NCBI GenBank assembly: GCA_905250025.1
Contig: CAJNOJ010000130.1
Location: 62,001 to 126,000 of the forward strand
Direction: 5' to 3'
From: Adineta ricciae
Taxonomy: Eukaryota; Rotifera; Eurotatoria; Adinetida; Adinetidae
DNA: 64,000 bases
Below, one piece after another: positions 12,100 to 25,545 of the stretch (positions are counted from its first letter, which is position 1; the number at the start of each line of letters is the position of its first letter). The position numbers and the translations under genes are program-made. The notes beneath the pieces are model-generated. The model had not been told where the DNA came from. It saw nothing but the letters and a program-made list of their open reading frames with translations, and ran no database searches.

Positions 12100-15000
12100 C
12101 TATTTCACATCGTAGGTTGGTTGAAGTTTCAGGAAGAGATGACGTCGTGAGAGAGTCACGCGTTGTGAACCACCGGTTGCGCCAATTGTGGTCAAAGTTT
12201 GTAATGGGTCATTGTTGCTGCCGACTAATTCTTGTTTCGAATTCGATTTCATCATCAAAGAATTTTGATGATGTTGTTGTTGAGCTAAAAGTGCAACAAC
12301 CGATGATGCTGATGACGATGATGAAAGATTGTAGTTCGATGTTGAACGTGATGATGAATGATATGAACGATTGACTGATGACGATGATGATGATGTCGGC
12401 GGAAGTATTGGAGGATCAATATGACGTTGTCGAGACTTCTTACGAAGTTGTTGTAGAAGAAAGAAACAATCAGTGCAGATATCGATCGGTTCCGAGTTGC
12501 GTTTAGATAATTCGGAAAGTTTCTTTGCATTAGCCGGGGTTGAACTTCGACGAGAGTCAACGTCATTCTGTGTAAAGTCATTTATAACATCATTCATAAC
12601 CGGTGTCAATGGTGATCTAAATACGACATGCAATTATTTGAGTTCAGCTTATGTTGATCTCACTATTGAAGACGGGAAAACCTTCAACTAAATCATTCAA
12701 AGTCCAAAGTCAAGTCAAAAGTAATCCTCTTCTCGCAAATGAGATTTCAATAATGAAATGATTTAACTAATATCTTACTGATTATCGAGAGAATACGATC
12801 GTTCAGGATTGTGCAATCCTTTCGACAATGTCAATGGAGTGAATGATTGAATTGGTATATCATTGAGTCTTTCCTTCGGTAAGGCAATCTAGATGAAATT
12901 TCTTTTACAAGTAGAAGGAAATTTTCTCCAGACATACCTGAGTAACACAACTTCGACAGACTTTTTGTTTGCAAACATTACATTGAATGCCAAATGTAAA
13001 TGTCAGTAAGTTAAAATGCACTTTTCGACATGTAAAGCATAACTTAATAGAAGAAAAACATATTGGAAAGATTTGTTTCTGTTTAAATGTCCTTTACCTT
13101 TCCCTGAGCAACTTCAGCATATAGCTTTTCGTTAAATAGCAATGTTTCGAGTTCGGCTCGCGTGATCACATTCCGTATGTGACTGAATTCATCAAATGTA
13201 AGCGATAATGTATTTGAACTGTCTTTCATAAGCTAAAACAATCAAAGAAAGAAAAAAACGCTTCTTTATTATTTATAAAAATCAATGATTAATTATGAAC
13301 GTTGAAAGCATAGATTCAATCATATGTAATTACCTGAAAAATCCGTTCTTGCAGCTGCATTGTGGTTCAGAGCAGAAGAAATCAATTTGACTTAAGCGGT
13401 CTAATCGTAAGTCGGAGGGCAAAGAAGTCAAAAAGAAGAAAAAGGAAAATCTCGCTTATTCTCCGCGCGTAGTAAAAGAGTGATCTCTTACAGCAACATC
13501 TTTTTCTGTTCCTTATGTTCATTCATTCTCTCTTTCTCGGATTTTTTTTTCTTGCATGTTAGATCACAATGGTGCGTGGGCGACTTCATTTTTCTTTCTT
13601 CTCAGTAGCAATTCGGCTAGAAAAGTCTTCCATATACTTATTATCGTTTCTCTCCTACATTGTTGTGAATGCATGCACGCATGTCCCAATGTGTTGATGA
13701 AATTAGTGTTGTGAATGAGCATGACACTCAACAAGCGAGAAAGGTGACTACTCGAGACGGGCGCATACAAAACAACAATGAAAGCAAGAAGAATAACGCA
13801 TTGAGAACAGAAAAACCAACCCGGAGGATCTCTTCCGTAGATATGTAGTCTATTTCAAGAGCTTCGACTTGTTTGGAGGAAAATTGTGTGTAATTATTTG
13901 ACAAATTTAGAGCATCCACAGATAAATCGATATAGTCATCTCCGTTTTCACTTACACATTTAGATTTGATTGTTGCTTCGCCTAGAAAAACAAAATGAAC
14001 GGAAATTACCCAAATGTATAGAGCAAAATTTCAAGTCTTACTGTCCACATCGTCTTCGGGTGATGATGGAGAAGATTCTAAAAGGCAATCAATCACTGCG
14101 ACACGTTTTCGACCGTGTTCATCACGTTGTTCATCATCAGAACTTAAATCACTTTCATTGGTTGCCTAAGAGAATATCAATCAATGATTTTCCTTCAAAT
14201 CTCGTCATTGTGAAACTAACTTTGACCGGGCGTATTCTTTTACGCGAACTATCCAGACTAGATGCTGTGGAATTCAATAAACGACTTTTGTCATTGCCAA
14301 TTGGCTTTAGAATTCTTTGTTGCTTAATTTCTGACATCAATCGATCGTGTAAACATTCGAGATTGGTTTCTCGGACACGTATCAACGGACTTGTTTTGCG
14401 AAGATTTTGTTGTCGTCGAGAAATTTCGTCGAGAATGCGATCATTGTCTCTCATCGACCATCGACGAATTTCATTCGTTGAACCGTTTAAATTACCATAA
14501 TTATCCAATGAAACTTTACGCAGACGGTTTTGATCATTGAATTGTAAATATTCAACAGTCACATCACGCCATAGCGATGACTAAACGAACACCAATGAAT
14601 GAATAGATATCGAGAAAAGGTCTATGTAACAAACCCAAGTCGAATAAAATCTGTTATCGTGCGGAAGTGGCGGTGTTGATGATAACTCGAACGATGGTTG
14701 CCGCTAAACCAAATAATCATTTGTTAAGAATATTAATAAGTTTAATTAAGCAAAGAAATCTTACACTATCACGTGCTAATTCAATTTCTAATTCTAAAGT
14801 ATCACTGCAAAGAATTTGAATTATTTCTTGATTGTAGAGAGCAATCGCATTGCTTTCAAAATCTTGCATTTCACTAATATTAGACTTGTTTTCATTACTA
14901 TTGGATGAATTGGTTAAGGAATTGCTTGTAATGTATTCAATACATTTCTAAATAGACAAATTTTATACAAAAAAGATCAACTTCGAAACGAAGACACACT

Positions 15001-16161
15001 ACGTAAGAGTTTATATCCTTATCCGAAATCGAACCAGTCCATCAAATACCAATATGAATTAAAACCGTACTCGATGACCCTCTCGAGAATGAAACTCGAG
15101 CTGATTCAGCTATGTAGACATAGAGAATGATCTCATCAGTCACTTATTTGCATCAATAGAAATATTTAATCTCAACATGTTCAGCGAAACAAAGCAAATC
15201 CCTTGCATTCACATCGGCCAAGTAGAACTAATATGATACTATCATCGTGTACGACTATTAGTCTCCGTAGAGAAACAACACATCCTTAATTATTTGCTCT
15301 GTATTCAGGCTATAAGTTTTCTTTTTTGCAAAGGTAGTATCTTACCATCAAAGCGCGGTAAATCGCTCTTCGACTGATATCTTCATCGTCTAGGTCATCA
15401 TTGCTGATTCCTTCATCGTGATCGGACAGTGTGGATCGATCATTGCTTGAAATAGCTGAAAAATACGAAGAAACGAAATGTTGAGCATATTCTCAGTAGC
15501 AGTAACAAACTGTGAAATTGTTTAAGGAAATCATTAAATGATTCGAATTCTATGGAACGATCTGATTTCGATGATATAGAACAATCACTTGCTAATCGTA
15601 ACACAATACGACTAATCCATTTCAAAATCTAAATCATTCATCATCAATACAAACGCATTGTTTTCTCAATTTTCTTACTGATGTTGTGTCTAATTGTTGT
15701 TCTACTTCATCTAAAAACGAATAGAAGTTCAGTAAACACAAAGCAAATAGTCGTGTATACGTACGTTTTGTATTGGCTAGTTGTTTGTAAATTAAACCAT
15801 CATCAATGGTAACATTACCATTAATATCAATCATTAACAACTGTAAGCCGGTCGGAATATCAATTGTCGAGCTGATCCATCGAATTAAAGCGAGATTTTT
15901 TAAGGAGAATAATAACGATTGATGAAAGAGTGCGAGAGCTTGACTTGGCTGTAAAACATGATTGAATAACGACACCGTTTTACAAAAACACACGCGCTGC
16001 ATCTGAAAATAGAAGCAACTTGAATTCGTTTTTTCTTGACTAAGCCGAGCATATCGGAAAAAAAAGACAAAAAACAAACGATTATGTACTTTATCGCGTC
16101 GAATAATATCTTTTAGAAGAAAGAACAAGGAAAAATTAAGTAACCAACCAGACGACCCCAT
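12100..16161 (-). CDS. spire: Spire actin nucleator (KIND, WH2, Spir-box, FYVE-type zinc finger)
   Basis: Exons in reading order: 16161-16090, 16002-15765, 15710-15679, 15628-15511, 15455-15346, 14947-14765, 14703-14635, 14580-14221, 14165-14042, 13981-13821, 13354-13334, 13232-13098, 13042-12938, 12888-12779, 12616-12100; sum 2355 nt, 784 residues. An N-terminal KIND domain (TVSLFNHVLQ, then LALFHQSL) is followed by WH2-type actin-binding motifs, including LHDRLMSEIKQQRILKPI. A Spir-box (LSLTFDEFSHIRNVITRAEL) precedes a zinc finger with CxxC pairs (LCFTCRK, QCNVCKQKVCRSC, later CTDC). Spire nucleates actin filaments with formins and acts on Rab11 vesicles through the zinc finger. The C-terminal ~100 residues are Ser/Gln/His-rich. 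The start is undecided: 16161, or the ATG at 16002 directly after an acceptor; the extra 24 residues look hydrophobic and unlike the family. Confidence 0.92.
13334..13354 (-). other. 21-nt microexon / internal start in Spire
   Basis: It encodes LQERIFQ and joins in phase 0 to both neighbours. An ATG CAG lies directly 5' (13360-13355), so the same exon could instead begin a short isoform (MQLQERIFQ...) holding only the Spir-box and zinc finger. The preceding intron is 466 nt, far longer than usual here. Confidence 0.55.
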
Positions 16162-17309
16162 TGTTCATGATTCATTCAACGTTATATCAATGGATAACGC
16201 AGAACGAATGGAATCGATGTATTTAAAGAGTGTATTGTATGACAGCGGAAGAAATTATGACGCGATTAAAAGAGGAAAAGATGATTGAAACAAATATGAT
16301 CGGCTAATCATAGGTCAAATGACTTGATTCCCGATGAATCAAGAAGACTTCCATGGGATTTATCGCTGTCGACATACTAATGAAATAGGAATGATTAATT
16401 GTGGCACTGAAAAGAGATTTTTGCTAATAAGTGCAGTGCATTTTATAGTACGATAAAAAATGTCATTCTCCAGAATTGAATCATCTATGTATTGTCGATG
16501 AAAATTAATCTTTTAATATGAAAGAATTGAATCACTGTCGTCGATTTATAAGTAAACATATCTTACGGGCAAAAAGTTTTTTTCTGCGCATTCGGGTTGT
16601 GTCAAAATATGATTTAATATCAAACATAATTTGTAATCATGAAAAATTAAAATATCATATTAGCATCTTCTCGTCCTACGCATGGATGATCGTGAATTAA
16701 TGTAGAACATTATTTTATTCCGAAGTTTGATTTTTATTATGAAAAGAAGAACGAGCATTTGTAAGCCAAAGGTGTTATTCTCAGGCATTGCAATAGCTGG
16801 CGAAAAAATGAATTTTTTATTAGGAATCTCATATTCACAGGTTGAACTGAAGAATTTTTATGCGTAGGAACCATTCTTCAGAGGATCAAATCGCCCTTCA
16901 GCCTACAAAATAAAGGTTCTTTTGTAATGATCAACGTTTTTTTTACCGGTGAAAGGTACATCTTTTATTTTATTCGTATAAATTTTTGATTAATCAGAAA
17001 TTATAGATGACTTTCGTAAGGTCGTCTGAGAAAATGACCTGTCTGCATAAGTATTATTCGGCTTGCTACGTTATGCATGATTCATGTCATTCGCTCAATG
17101 GTTGGTTGAGAACGAATAGTATGAGATGTAAACGTTTCTATTGGAGTTCATTGCTTGACAACGGAGGAAAACATGAAAAGGATGAATTGATTCTATAAAG
17201 ATTTTGAAGTTTTATGTAATCAGTACGCAAAAGTGAATTGAGTGCTATCGATTTTCGTATAATTATTCGAATAGGAATTCTTCTCTTTTCAGATTTTGAT
17301 GAATTCAGA
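16162..17309. promoter_or_regulatory. Spacer between divergent Spire and IFT172 genes
   Basis: About 1.1 kb between two divergent starts. A pyrimidine-rich acceptor-like site (ttctcttttcag) ends at 17292, 18 nt before the IFT172 ATG, compatible with either a 5' UTR intron or a trans-splice acceptor. No coding exon recognised. Confidence 0.4.
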
Positions 17310-20300
17310 ATGCAAGTGAAGTTTTTTAAACAAATATCTGATGCAGCCGCTGGCGAGGCGCAGATCTCTGCCATTTGTTTTTCACCAAATGGACAGAAAT
17401 TAGCGATGTGCATTGATCGTGTCATTCAATTATACGATGACACAGGTGAATTACGTGATCGTTTTGCAACAAAACCAATCGATTCGAAATACGGTCGGCA
17501 ATCTTACGTCGTGACAGGAATGGACTTCTCACCTGACAACACTCAACTAGCCGTCGCACAATCGGACAATATCGTTTTTGTATATAAACTGGGTATGGAC
17601 TGGGGCGAGAAGAAGTCTATCGTGGCTAAATTTGTTCAGTCGGCGCATGTCACTTCGTTGATATGGTTACCTGATGGACAAATTATCTTTGGTCTAGCCG
17701 ACGGTAAACTACGTTCAGGAAATGTTAAAAAGAATAAATCACATACGTTATTTACTGCTGAGCAATACACAGTTGCGTTAACAGCCAATGTTTCGCGTAA
17801 AGCAATTCTATCAGGACATGCTGATGGAAGTATTTGTCGATTTATCATTGAAGACGAAGGAACAGGCGATAAGTCAGGTTTAGTTGTACGACATTCGTGT
17901 CCACCATGCGCATTGGTTTGGAGTGCACATGGCATCTTAGTAGGCGGATGTGATCGAAGAGTAGTTGTGTATAGTAAAGACGGCAAGATTTTACAACAAT
18001 TTGATTATAGTCGAGAACCACTCGAACGAGAATTTAGCTCTGGTATTTGCAATCCAACAGGTAGATGCAATTTGTAACTTTTGATATTCGAAAATGAAAG
18101 ATTTTTTGATACTTTAGGACAAGAGTGTGTTTTTGGTTCATATGATCATGTACGTCTTTACTCTTATCAACCGAGAAAGGGAATGTTTGAAGAAGCACCA
18201 ATGAAAGAAATCAAAAATATGTATACAGTAACAGCGATGTCGTGGCGATCAGGTAAACGTCAATCGTTAACTTAATTTGCATCGACTTTTGTCTTCTAGA
18301 TGGAGCTCGATTTGCCGTATCGAATTTAACTGGAGGTACATTTTTATTCAACTGTTCGTTGAAGAAATCCAGCATGAAGGGAAAATATGCGATTAATTTC
18401 GTGTCTTTATCTCAAGTTCTCATCGAAAATAAATCTACTGGCAAAAGAACAGATTTAGTATCTCGAAACGGTTTTGAAATTAGTGATGTGAAAATCATGG
18501 GCCGCGATCGATATGCTGTTGGTTACACAACTCATTCATTGATCCTGGTCGATTTAGAAGATGAAAAACGGAAATGTGAAGTGCATTGGCAATCGTCGGG
18601 CGATGAAAAATTCTCATTTGAAAACGAAAATGTTTGCATGATATTCGCTAATGGAGAATTAACATTAATTGAATATGCACCTAGTGGCAGACATGCTGAT
18701 AATATCTTGTGCACTGTTCGAACAGAATTTCTTAGTCCGAATTTGATCAGTGTACGCGTCGAAGAACGAAATCTTCGAGGAAATAAGAAAATGGCGTATT
18801 TACTTGATAGTCGAACAATTGCAATTGTTGATCTGATGTCAACGAGTGGAGCAGCTGTGATTGATCAAGTCAATCATGATGCAAATATAAATTGGCTAGC
18901 ATTGAATGAAACCAGTCGATACTTACTATTTCGAGACAAAAACCTCAAGCTATATCTGTATGTACTACATTTCGAATTGTAACACAAACAGTGGAAGACT
19001 ATAATCAATCTATTCTTTTGTAGATATAACCTACAGACAAGAACCAAGACATGTATACTTTCATTTTGCATTTACGCACAATGGTAAATTTTGATAATAA
19101 AAAAACAATTCCAATCTCGTTTTGTTTTTTTAGGATACCGGACAGTGATGTCGTTGTCGGCCAGTCGCAGGATAATCTTTCCGTATGGTACAATATAGAA
19201 CATCCTGAATCCTGTGACATGAAGCCGATTAAAGGTGATGTCACAGAAATTAGCAAGGATCCATCGACCAATCGAACGTATGTTAGATTGAATGACAATG
19301 GTGTACAATCTTCGATCGAACTCGATTCAAACAAAATCGAATTTAATACAGCGATCAACGATGAAGATTTTCGTCGTGCTGTTGCATATTTGGACGCAAC
19401 GGATTCGTCTGATGAGACATCGAATGCACTATGGGAAACTCTAGCGCGTTTGGCATACGAAAAACAAGAATATACTGTCGCTGAACAAGCTTACACAGCG
19501 ACGAGACAAATGGCTAAAGCCCGATTTCTTCATTCTATCAATCAACTAGCACGAGAAAAGAGCAATTCTTATGACCACTATGAAGTTCGAGCTAAACTAG
19601 CGATCTTCGAACGACAATTGAAGACAGCTGAATCAATTTACTTAGAAAATGGCGATGTCGACAAAGCGATCGATATGTATCGAACGATGCATCATTGGGA
19701 TGAGGCCATATCTGTTGCTGATCGTAAGCGACATCCACAAGCCGATGAACTACGTTCAACGTATTACAAATGGCTAATAGATACTAAACAGATCGCGCGT
19801 GCAGCTGAATGGAAACTGAAACAACACGAAGAGGAAGAAGCTATTGCGTTGTACATGCAAGCCAATCTACCATCTCGATCCGCACATATTCTTATGCAAA
19901 GTTCTCAACTGATGCGCGACAGTGACCTTATCACACGTGTCGCTATCAGTTTAGTTAGAGCAAACATGTACGAATTAGCTGGAGATCTGTACGAGCACGT
20001 TCAAGAATTTTCCAAAGCGTTGAACTGTTATGAAGCTGGCAAATGTTTCCGTAAAGCTGTGAAGTTAGCACGACGAACAGCACCACAAAATGTTGTCACA
20101 CTGGAAAGTAAATGGTAAGTGAAGAAATTAGCATTTTAGAGAGACGAAATTGAAAAGCTGTAAATGATTTTCTTAGGGGTGATGATTTGGCGGAACAAAT
20201 GCAATATAGTGAAGCTGTGAATCATTATATTGAAGCAGGAGAAAATATGAAAGCTATCAATGCAGCGATACAAGGTCGTCAATGGGCACGTGCATTGGAA

Positions 20301-23282
20301 ATTCTCGAACAACAAAGAGACGAGAATGATCCAGAAATTGCTAAGCACTACAAACAACTTGGTAAGTTAAACTTCGATTGAGTGCATGATGAACCGATTG
20401 TAGTGATCGTTTTGTTGTTTAGCTCAACATTTCGCTCATATTCAAGAATATGACAAAGCAGAAATATGTTACTTGAAAGCACAATGTCCAGGCGAATGTG
20501 TTGAAATGTATAATCGTGCGGCTAAATGGGAACAAGCATTCCGTAAGTTTTGTTTCAAATTCCTTCGCTAATTTTCATCCTGTCACCTCTTTAGGTCTCG
20601 CTAAACAGTACATGAATAAGGATGAAGTAACGAAACTCTATTCTAATCAAGCTAAAGAACTGGAAGCTAAAGGACGTTACAAGGAAGCTGAAAAATTGTA
20701 CATTACAATCAATGATAATGCCGCCGCAATTCTTATGTACAAACGAACGAAGAATTACGATGCTTTAATTCGTCTTGTTCGTCAATATTATCCGGACAAG
20801 TTGAAAGATACCGAAATTACTATCGCTAAAGAACTTGAACAAGAAAAACGTTACAAAGAAGCAGAAATACACTATGTTCAAGCGGGTGATTGGAAATCGG
20901 CTGCAAATATGTATCGCTTACTCGACAGTTGGGAAGATGCCTATCGTAATAAGATGATAAGTTGAAGAAAAACTCCTATGTATTCAATTTTTGTATTCAT
21001 AGGTATTGCTCGCCAACATGGAGGCCCAGTTCCAAGCCAACAAGTGGCATTCTTCTGGGCGAAGAAATTGGGTGGTGACGCAGGTGTTAAACTTCTCAAT
21101 AAACTTGGCCATGCTGAACAAGCACTTGATTTAGCTTGCGAACAACATGCTTACGAATTCGCATTTGATATCGCTCGACTTCTTCTCAAAGATAAGCTTC
21201 CTGAGGTGCATTATAAATATGCTCTTCATTTGGAAGATGAACGTCGTTATGCGGAAGCTGAAGCGGAGTTTCTCAAAGCGAAGAAGCCACGAGATGCAGT
21301 TCTTATGTACGTGCAAATCAAAGATTGGGATCGAGGTATGACAATTGAAATCGACTAAGGACGAAAAATTTGTGTTTTCTTTGCTATTTAAGCACAACGA
21401 ATTGCTCAAGCGAATGACAAAGCTTTACTGAACGATGTCTTGATCGGTCAAGCCAAACAAGCATTTCATAACAACGATTTTCCAAAGGCGGAAAGTTACC
21501 TCTTACAGGCACAAAGACCCGATCTGGCTATTCAACTATACTGCGACAATGGTACGAACGTACGAACTATTTCGCTTTCATACTTATTTTTGCCTCATAG
21601 GTTCCGATGAAGATGCATTACGTGTCTGTCAAGAATATTTGCCCAACAAACTTGATGAATTAAAAGAAAACATAGCCCGTAAAAAAGGTATGCCTAAATC
21701 TGACGATAAACGTCCAACCACAGCGTATAAGAATGACAACAGTATTCTGGAACAAGCTGCTCGTTGTGAATCGCAAGGTGAATATCAACGGGCTGTAGAC
21801 CTATATTTGCGTCTATTACCACAACAAGATATTCCAAAAGAAACGCTAATGAAATCTTATTTAAAGGCAAGTGATTTAGCGAGAAAATTTCTGCCTGAAA
21901 ACAAAGCTCAGCATGTCATACGAACCATTGGTCCACGTCTCGTTCAACTAGGAAATCCTAATCAAGCTGCTGAACAATATTTACTCGTGGAACTATATAA
22001 AGAAGCTGTCGAAGCATTTATCGCTGGTAGACAGTGGGAGAAAGCGAAGAAATTAGCATTAGAAGTCGATCCACAACTAGCGAAGTACGTCGACGAACTC
22101 TACATGAAACATTTGAAAGATAGTGGAAACGCGAAAGAGATGAGAAATCTCGATGTTGGAGCAGCATTAGATTTATTCGTCGAACGTAATCAATGGGAAG
22201 AATGTTTTGCCGAAGCACAAAAACAAAGTCCACTCGTTTTGCATGCTTATTTAGCTAAATATGCTGCACAGATGATTCAAGCCAACCGAGCTGAATTAGT
22301 CGCGAGCGTTTACAAGAAATACGGAGCAATAGCTATTCCACAAAATCTGAAGATTTATAAAGCTTTATTTTATCGCATGTCACGAATTGATTCGTTAAAA
22401 CATGACAATTATCCGAAATGGGCAGATATTCGCGATGTTTTGCATGATGTTTTTGAAAACATGAATTCGTCGATGTCGGGAGAAGCAGGTGGCATACAAA
22501 AAGAAATCGAAGAACAGCGGCCAACGTTTGAGATTCTTCTTTGGTAAATAAGAAATTCTTTCAAATTTTCCTTTCTATTCTCATGCTCATTTCAGGATTT
22601 CTCATATGAATGCAATGCGTGCTGCATGTTCTGAACATGAACAGCTCGACAATATTACAGCTAAGCTCTCCATTTCACTTCTTCGTCATTCGGACATTTT
22701 ACCGGTCGATCGTGCATTCTATGAAGCTGGTATCATGTGTCGAAAAGTGAACTGGAACGAAATGTCCATGATGTTTCTCAATCGTTATTTGGATGTTGTC
22801 GATGCCATCGAAGAACACAATCCTGACATGTTAGCAACATCGGATTTTGTCGAAACAGATATTCCTTATGAGATTGAGTTACCTGATGAGCCAACATTAC
22901 CGCCTGAACAGCACGAAAAAGTGAAAGAACATGTTTTAACCCTTGCTATGAAACAAGCGGTAAATTTCTAGTGAACGTCTGTGTCAGTTTGAACATATTG
23001 AATTTGTTGTAGATTAAACCAGCACTTCGTCGTGATTCGCGTAATTGTATTGAATTTTCATTGATCAATCCTGAGACGAACGAACGCGCATCGCCTTGTC
23101 TCATCACTGGTTATCCCGTCCTGGATGATCGGGTGGTTTTCGATCGATTCAATCTCATGGCAAACAAGGAAGATTGGAATAAATTTGTTCTTTCTGCTAA
23201 ATCGATTCGTCGAGAAAGTTTACAAGATTGTCTGAAATTCTTAGCGAAATGGACAGGAGCACAACCAAATGTCAGTTTATAG
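17310..23282 (+). CDS. IFT172: Intraflagellar transport protein IFT172
   Basis: Thirteen exons (17310-18060, 18118-18252, 18300-18957, 19024-19083, 19134-20114, 20177-20361, 20423-20542, 20595-20945, 21003-21335, 21393-21551, 21601-22543, 22596-22959, 23013-23282) sum to 5310 nt, 1769 residues; human IFT172 is about 1750. The N-terminal third forms WD40-type propellers, with family stretches such as FATKPIDSKYGRQSYVV and SGHADGSICR. The rest is a TPR-like helical solenoid with many EAE/KAxxLY repeats. The C-terminus keeps the conserved CLITGYPVL segment. IFT172 is the largest IFT-B peripheral subunit and acts in anterograde train assembly and turnaround at the ciliary tip. All introns are 45-66 nt. 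The ATG at 17310 matches the family N-terminus. No broken exon was seen, so the gene looks functional. Confidence 0.97.
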
Positions 23283-23758
23283 TTATTCTGTTTTGTAAGC
23301 TTTTTTTTGCTCCAAAGAATAAACGGAGTGATATACATTTTCAAAAATAAATTCATTGTCTCGTATTGGAATCTTACAATAAACTATCTTCATGTTTCTT
23401 TGCATTCGATTTTATGCGAAACAAGTCGAAATGTTCTGCTATGTATACAGTGCTACTATGAGAACAGACACAGAAACTTTCGAGGACGATGCAATCGTTT
23501 GATCAGTTCTTTCTTGTTCTTTGCATGTGTGCTGCACTTATCGATAGATCTTTCGTATTTTAATTACAACTTGTCTACAATGCTATTCTATCTCTTTATT
23601 CATATTTCATCGTTTCAAGTCTGGAATAAGAAGAAAGAAAACAGAAAGCCAACGCACGTACGAGTTTAGAACTTGTAATTATTCACTGAGTCTATCAATG
23701 ATACTGATTTAACCGCAAAGCAGCCAGAGAAGAAGTCTATACAGCGATTTTCTGTAAG
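23283..23758. other. Spacer downstream of IFT172
   Basis: 476 bp between two same-strand genes, holding the IFT172 3' end (AATAAA-like signals at about 23319 and 23345) and the promoter of the next gene. A 120-codon open frame here is AT-rich and resembles nothing I know. Confidence 0.4.
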
Positions 23759-25545
23759 ATGTTCGACAAATGGAGCATACCGTTCTTGACGACGGTTACG
23801 TTTAGCCAACGTTTGTCATTGGTGATCATTATCTTAACTTCATTATCTGTTCTACTTGTTTTAACATCAGCTGCTGCGTTCATCTATGTAACGCGAAAAG
23901 GTGATTTTCAAACAATCGTTCGAGAGCTAGTAACGTAACAGATCTATCGTTTAGAAAAAGTTCTCCGAAAATCACATTTGATATCTGTGATTACAATCAT
24001 ACTTGTCGAATTGGCATTTTTAATTGCTGTTGTCGGTTGCTGCAGTATTCGATCGACAAGTACTATTAACTACGATGTTATTATTCAACATTGTCTGATC
24101 TTTTCCTTATAGATACTCAAGGTCAAATTCTAGCTGCTCTCCTCATCGTTCTTTCTCTGCTAGCCCTAATGACACTCATTTATTTCTTACGTAACACTTG
24201 TTTCCTAGATTATCTCTTCATTTAATTAAGGAAGTTCTTTTTTCAGTGGAAGATATACTCAAAGAACGCGTTGCACCAGATCGACAGGAAAACATTCCTG
24301 CCAGAACAGTCACAGTACAAGAAACGAAAACATTTACTCAACCAGAACCTTCCGCACCACCACCACCACCACCACCACCAGCCTCAGCCCCAGCCCCAAC
24401 GGTACCTGCTGATGAAGTTGCCATACCAATTCCAACATCACCTGTACTTCCATCATTACCAAGAATACCGACACCGCCAGTGCCACACGAGTCTCCTATC
24501 CCTCCTCCTGCATCTCCTCCCGTGCCTTCCACTTCACCAGAAAAGCCTGCTTCACCACTTGTAACTCCTCAACCGTCTGAACATTCGGCCAGTCCAATAC
24601 CTGACCAAAACACTCCGCAGCTTCGAGAATCACCTCCACCTTACATAAATAACTACGAACGAATTCGTCGAGGTAACGTAAGAATGCGCAGATAAACTTC
24701 ATACGACTTTTTTCTTCTGTGAGCAGAGCTTTTATTTGCTATCGAAGAACGAACCATTCCTGCATTGGAAGAAGCGATTCAACAAGTAAAGGATCACGAT
24801 TACATTCAACCTCTAAAATACGAATGTGAAAGAGCCTTGGAATTATTGAATCGCTTGATGAAAATCGAACACATGAAGTAAATCAATCAGTTTTATTAGT
24901 AAATTTACGACACACTGCTGCTTCCCTCCATCTTTAGATTTTCACCTGTTCCTTGGAGAAGGTAGTTGCGTTTGATCTCTCTTTGCTTTTTCCACCTGCA
25001 TGACTAAGTAGGAAACACATTAAGTTGGATATTAATTCTACCCTTATATTTAGAATAAAGGTACTTCGATTGAATCAATCAACCATTGCCGAATTGCATA
25101 GCTATACTAAACCACCAGATGAAGTACTGACCGTGATGCGTGCCACATTCCTGCTTCTCGGTCATTCGGAACGGGAAATACAAGTAATTCTATGATTGAG
25201 TATTACTCAGATCGGTGATGATTGATTCATGTATAGGATTGGCCGCAAATTCAAACCCTACTAGGCCGATTTGGGCGAGACAGCATACGACGTCGATGCT
25301 ATGAATTGAATCCATTGAGTATACCTGTGGAGAAAGCTCATGATGCGAAAGATATATTGAGAAACTATGATCTTATTCGTGTAACCGAAATTTCAGTTGG
25401 TTTAGCCGCATTCTACTGCTGGGTGAGTTGACTGTTTTCTTTTATCGAGAAAAAATTCAAATCTACTTTGTTTTACCTATAGTCCAAAGCTATGGTCGAA
25501 GAAAGAGAGAAACTATTGGAATCCCAACGAAGAATTGTTCGATAA
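23759..25545 (+). CDS. Membrane protein with proline-rich stretch and dynein-stalk-like domain
   Basis: Nine exons (23759-23900, 23955-24059, 24113-24190, 24247-24672, 24727-24877, 24938-24961, 25054-25183, 25237-25422, 25483-25545) sum to 1305 nt, 434 residues. Three hydrophobic segments (about residues 20-43, 55-77, 86-107) suggest an N-terminal membrane anchor. Residues ~120-250 are very rich in Pro with a run of eight prolines. Residues ~255-434 resemble the coiled-coil stalk and microtubule-binding region of dynein heavy chains: an IPALEEAIQ helix, the segment YTKPPDEVLTVMRATFLLLG, then DWPQIQTLLGRF and a C-terminal helix AAFYCWSKAMVEERE, like dynein's KPPxxVxxVMxAVxxxLG and LCxWVxAM. 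No AAA ATPase module is present, so it is not a motor. I know no named family with this order; a microtubule-linked membrane protein is inference. One exon is only 24 nt. Poly(A) signal aataaa near 25604. Confidence 0.75.

Noticed and set aside
13970..14500. 176-codon plus-strand frame
   Set aside because: It is the antisense shadow of Spire exons that carry clear WH2 motifs.
23307..23669. 120-codon frame downstream of IFT172
   Set aside because: AT-rich, no motif or splice partner; probably 3' flank.
24271..24564. His/Leu-rich frame and a Gly-rich minus-strand frame
   Set aside because: Both are shadows of the proline-rich coding exon of the dynein-stalk-like gene.
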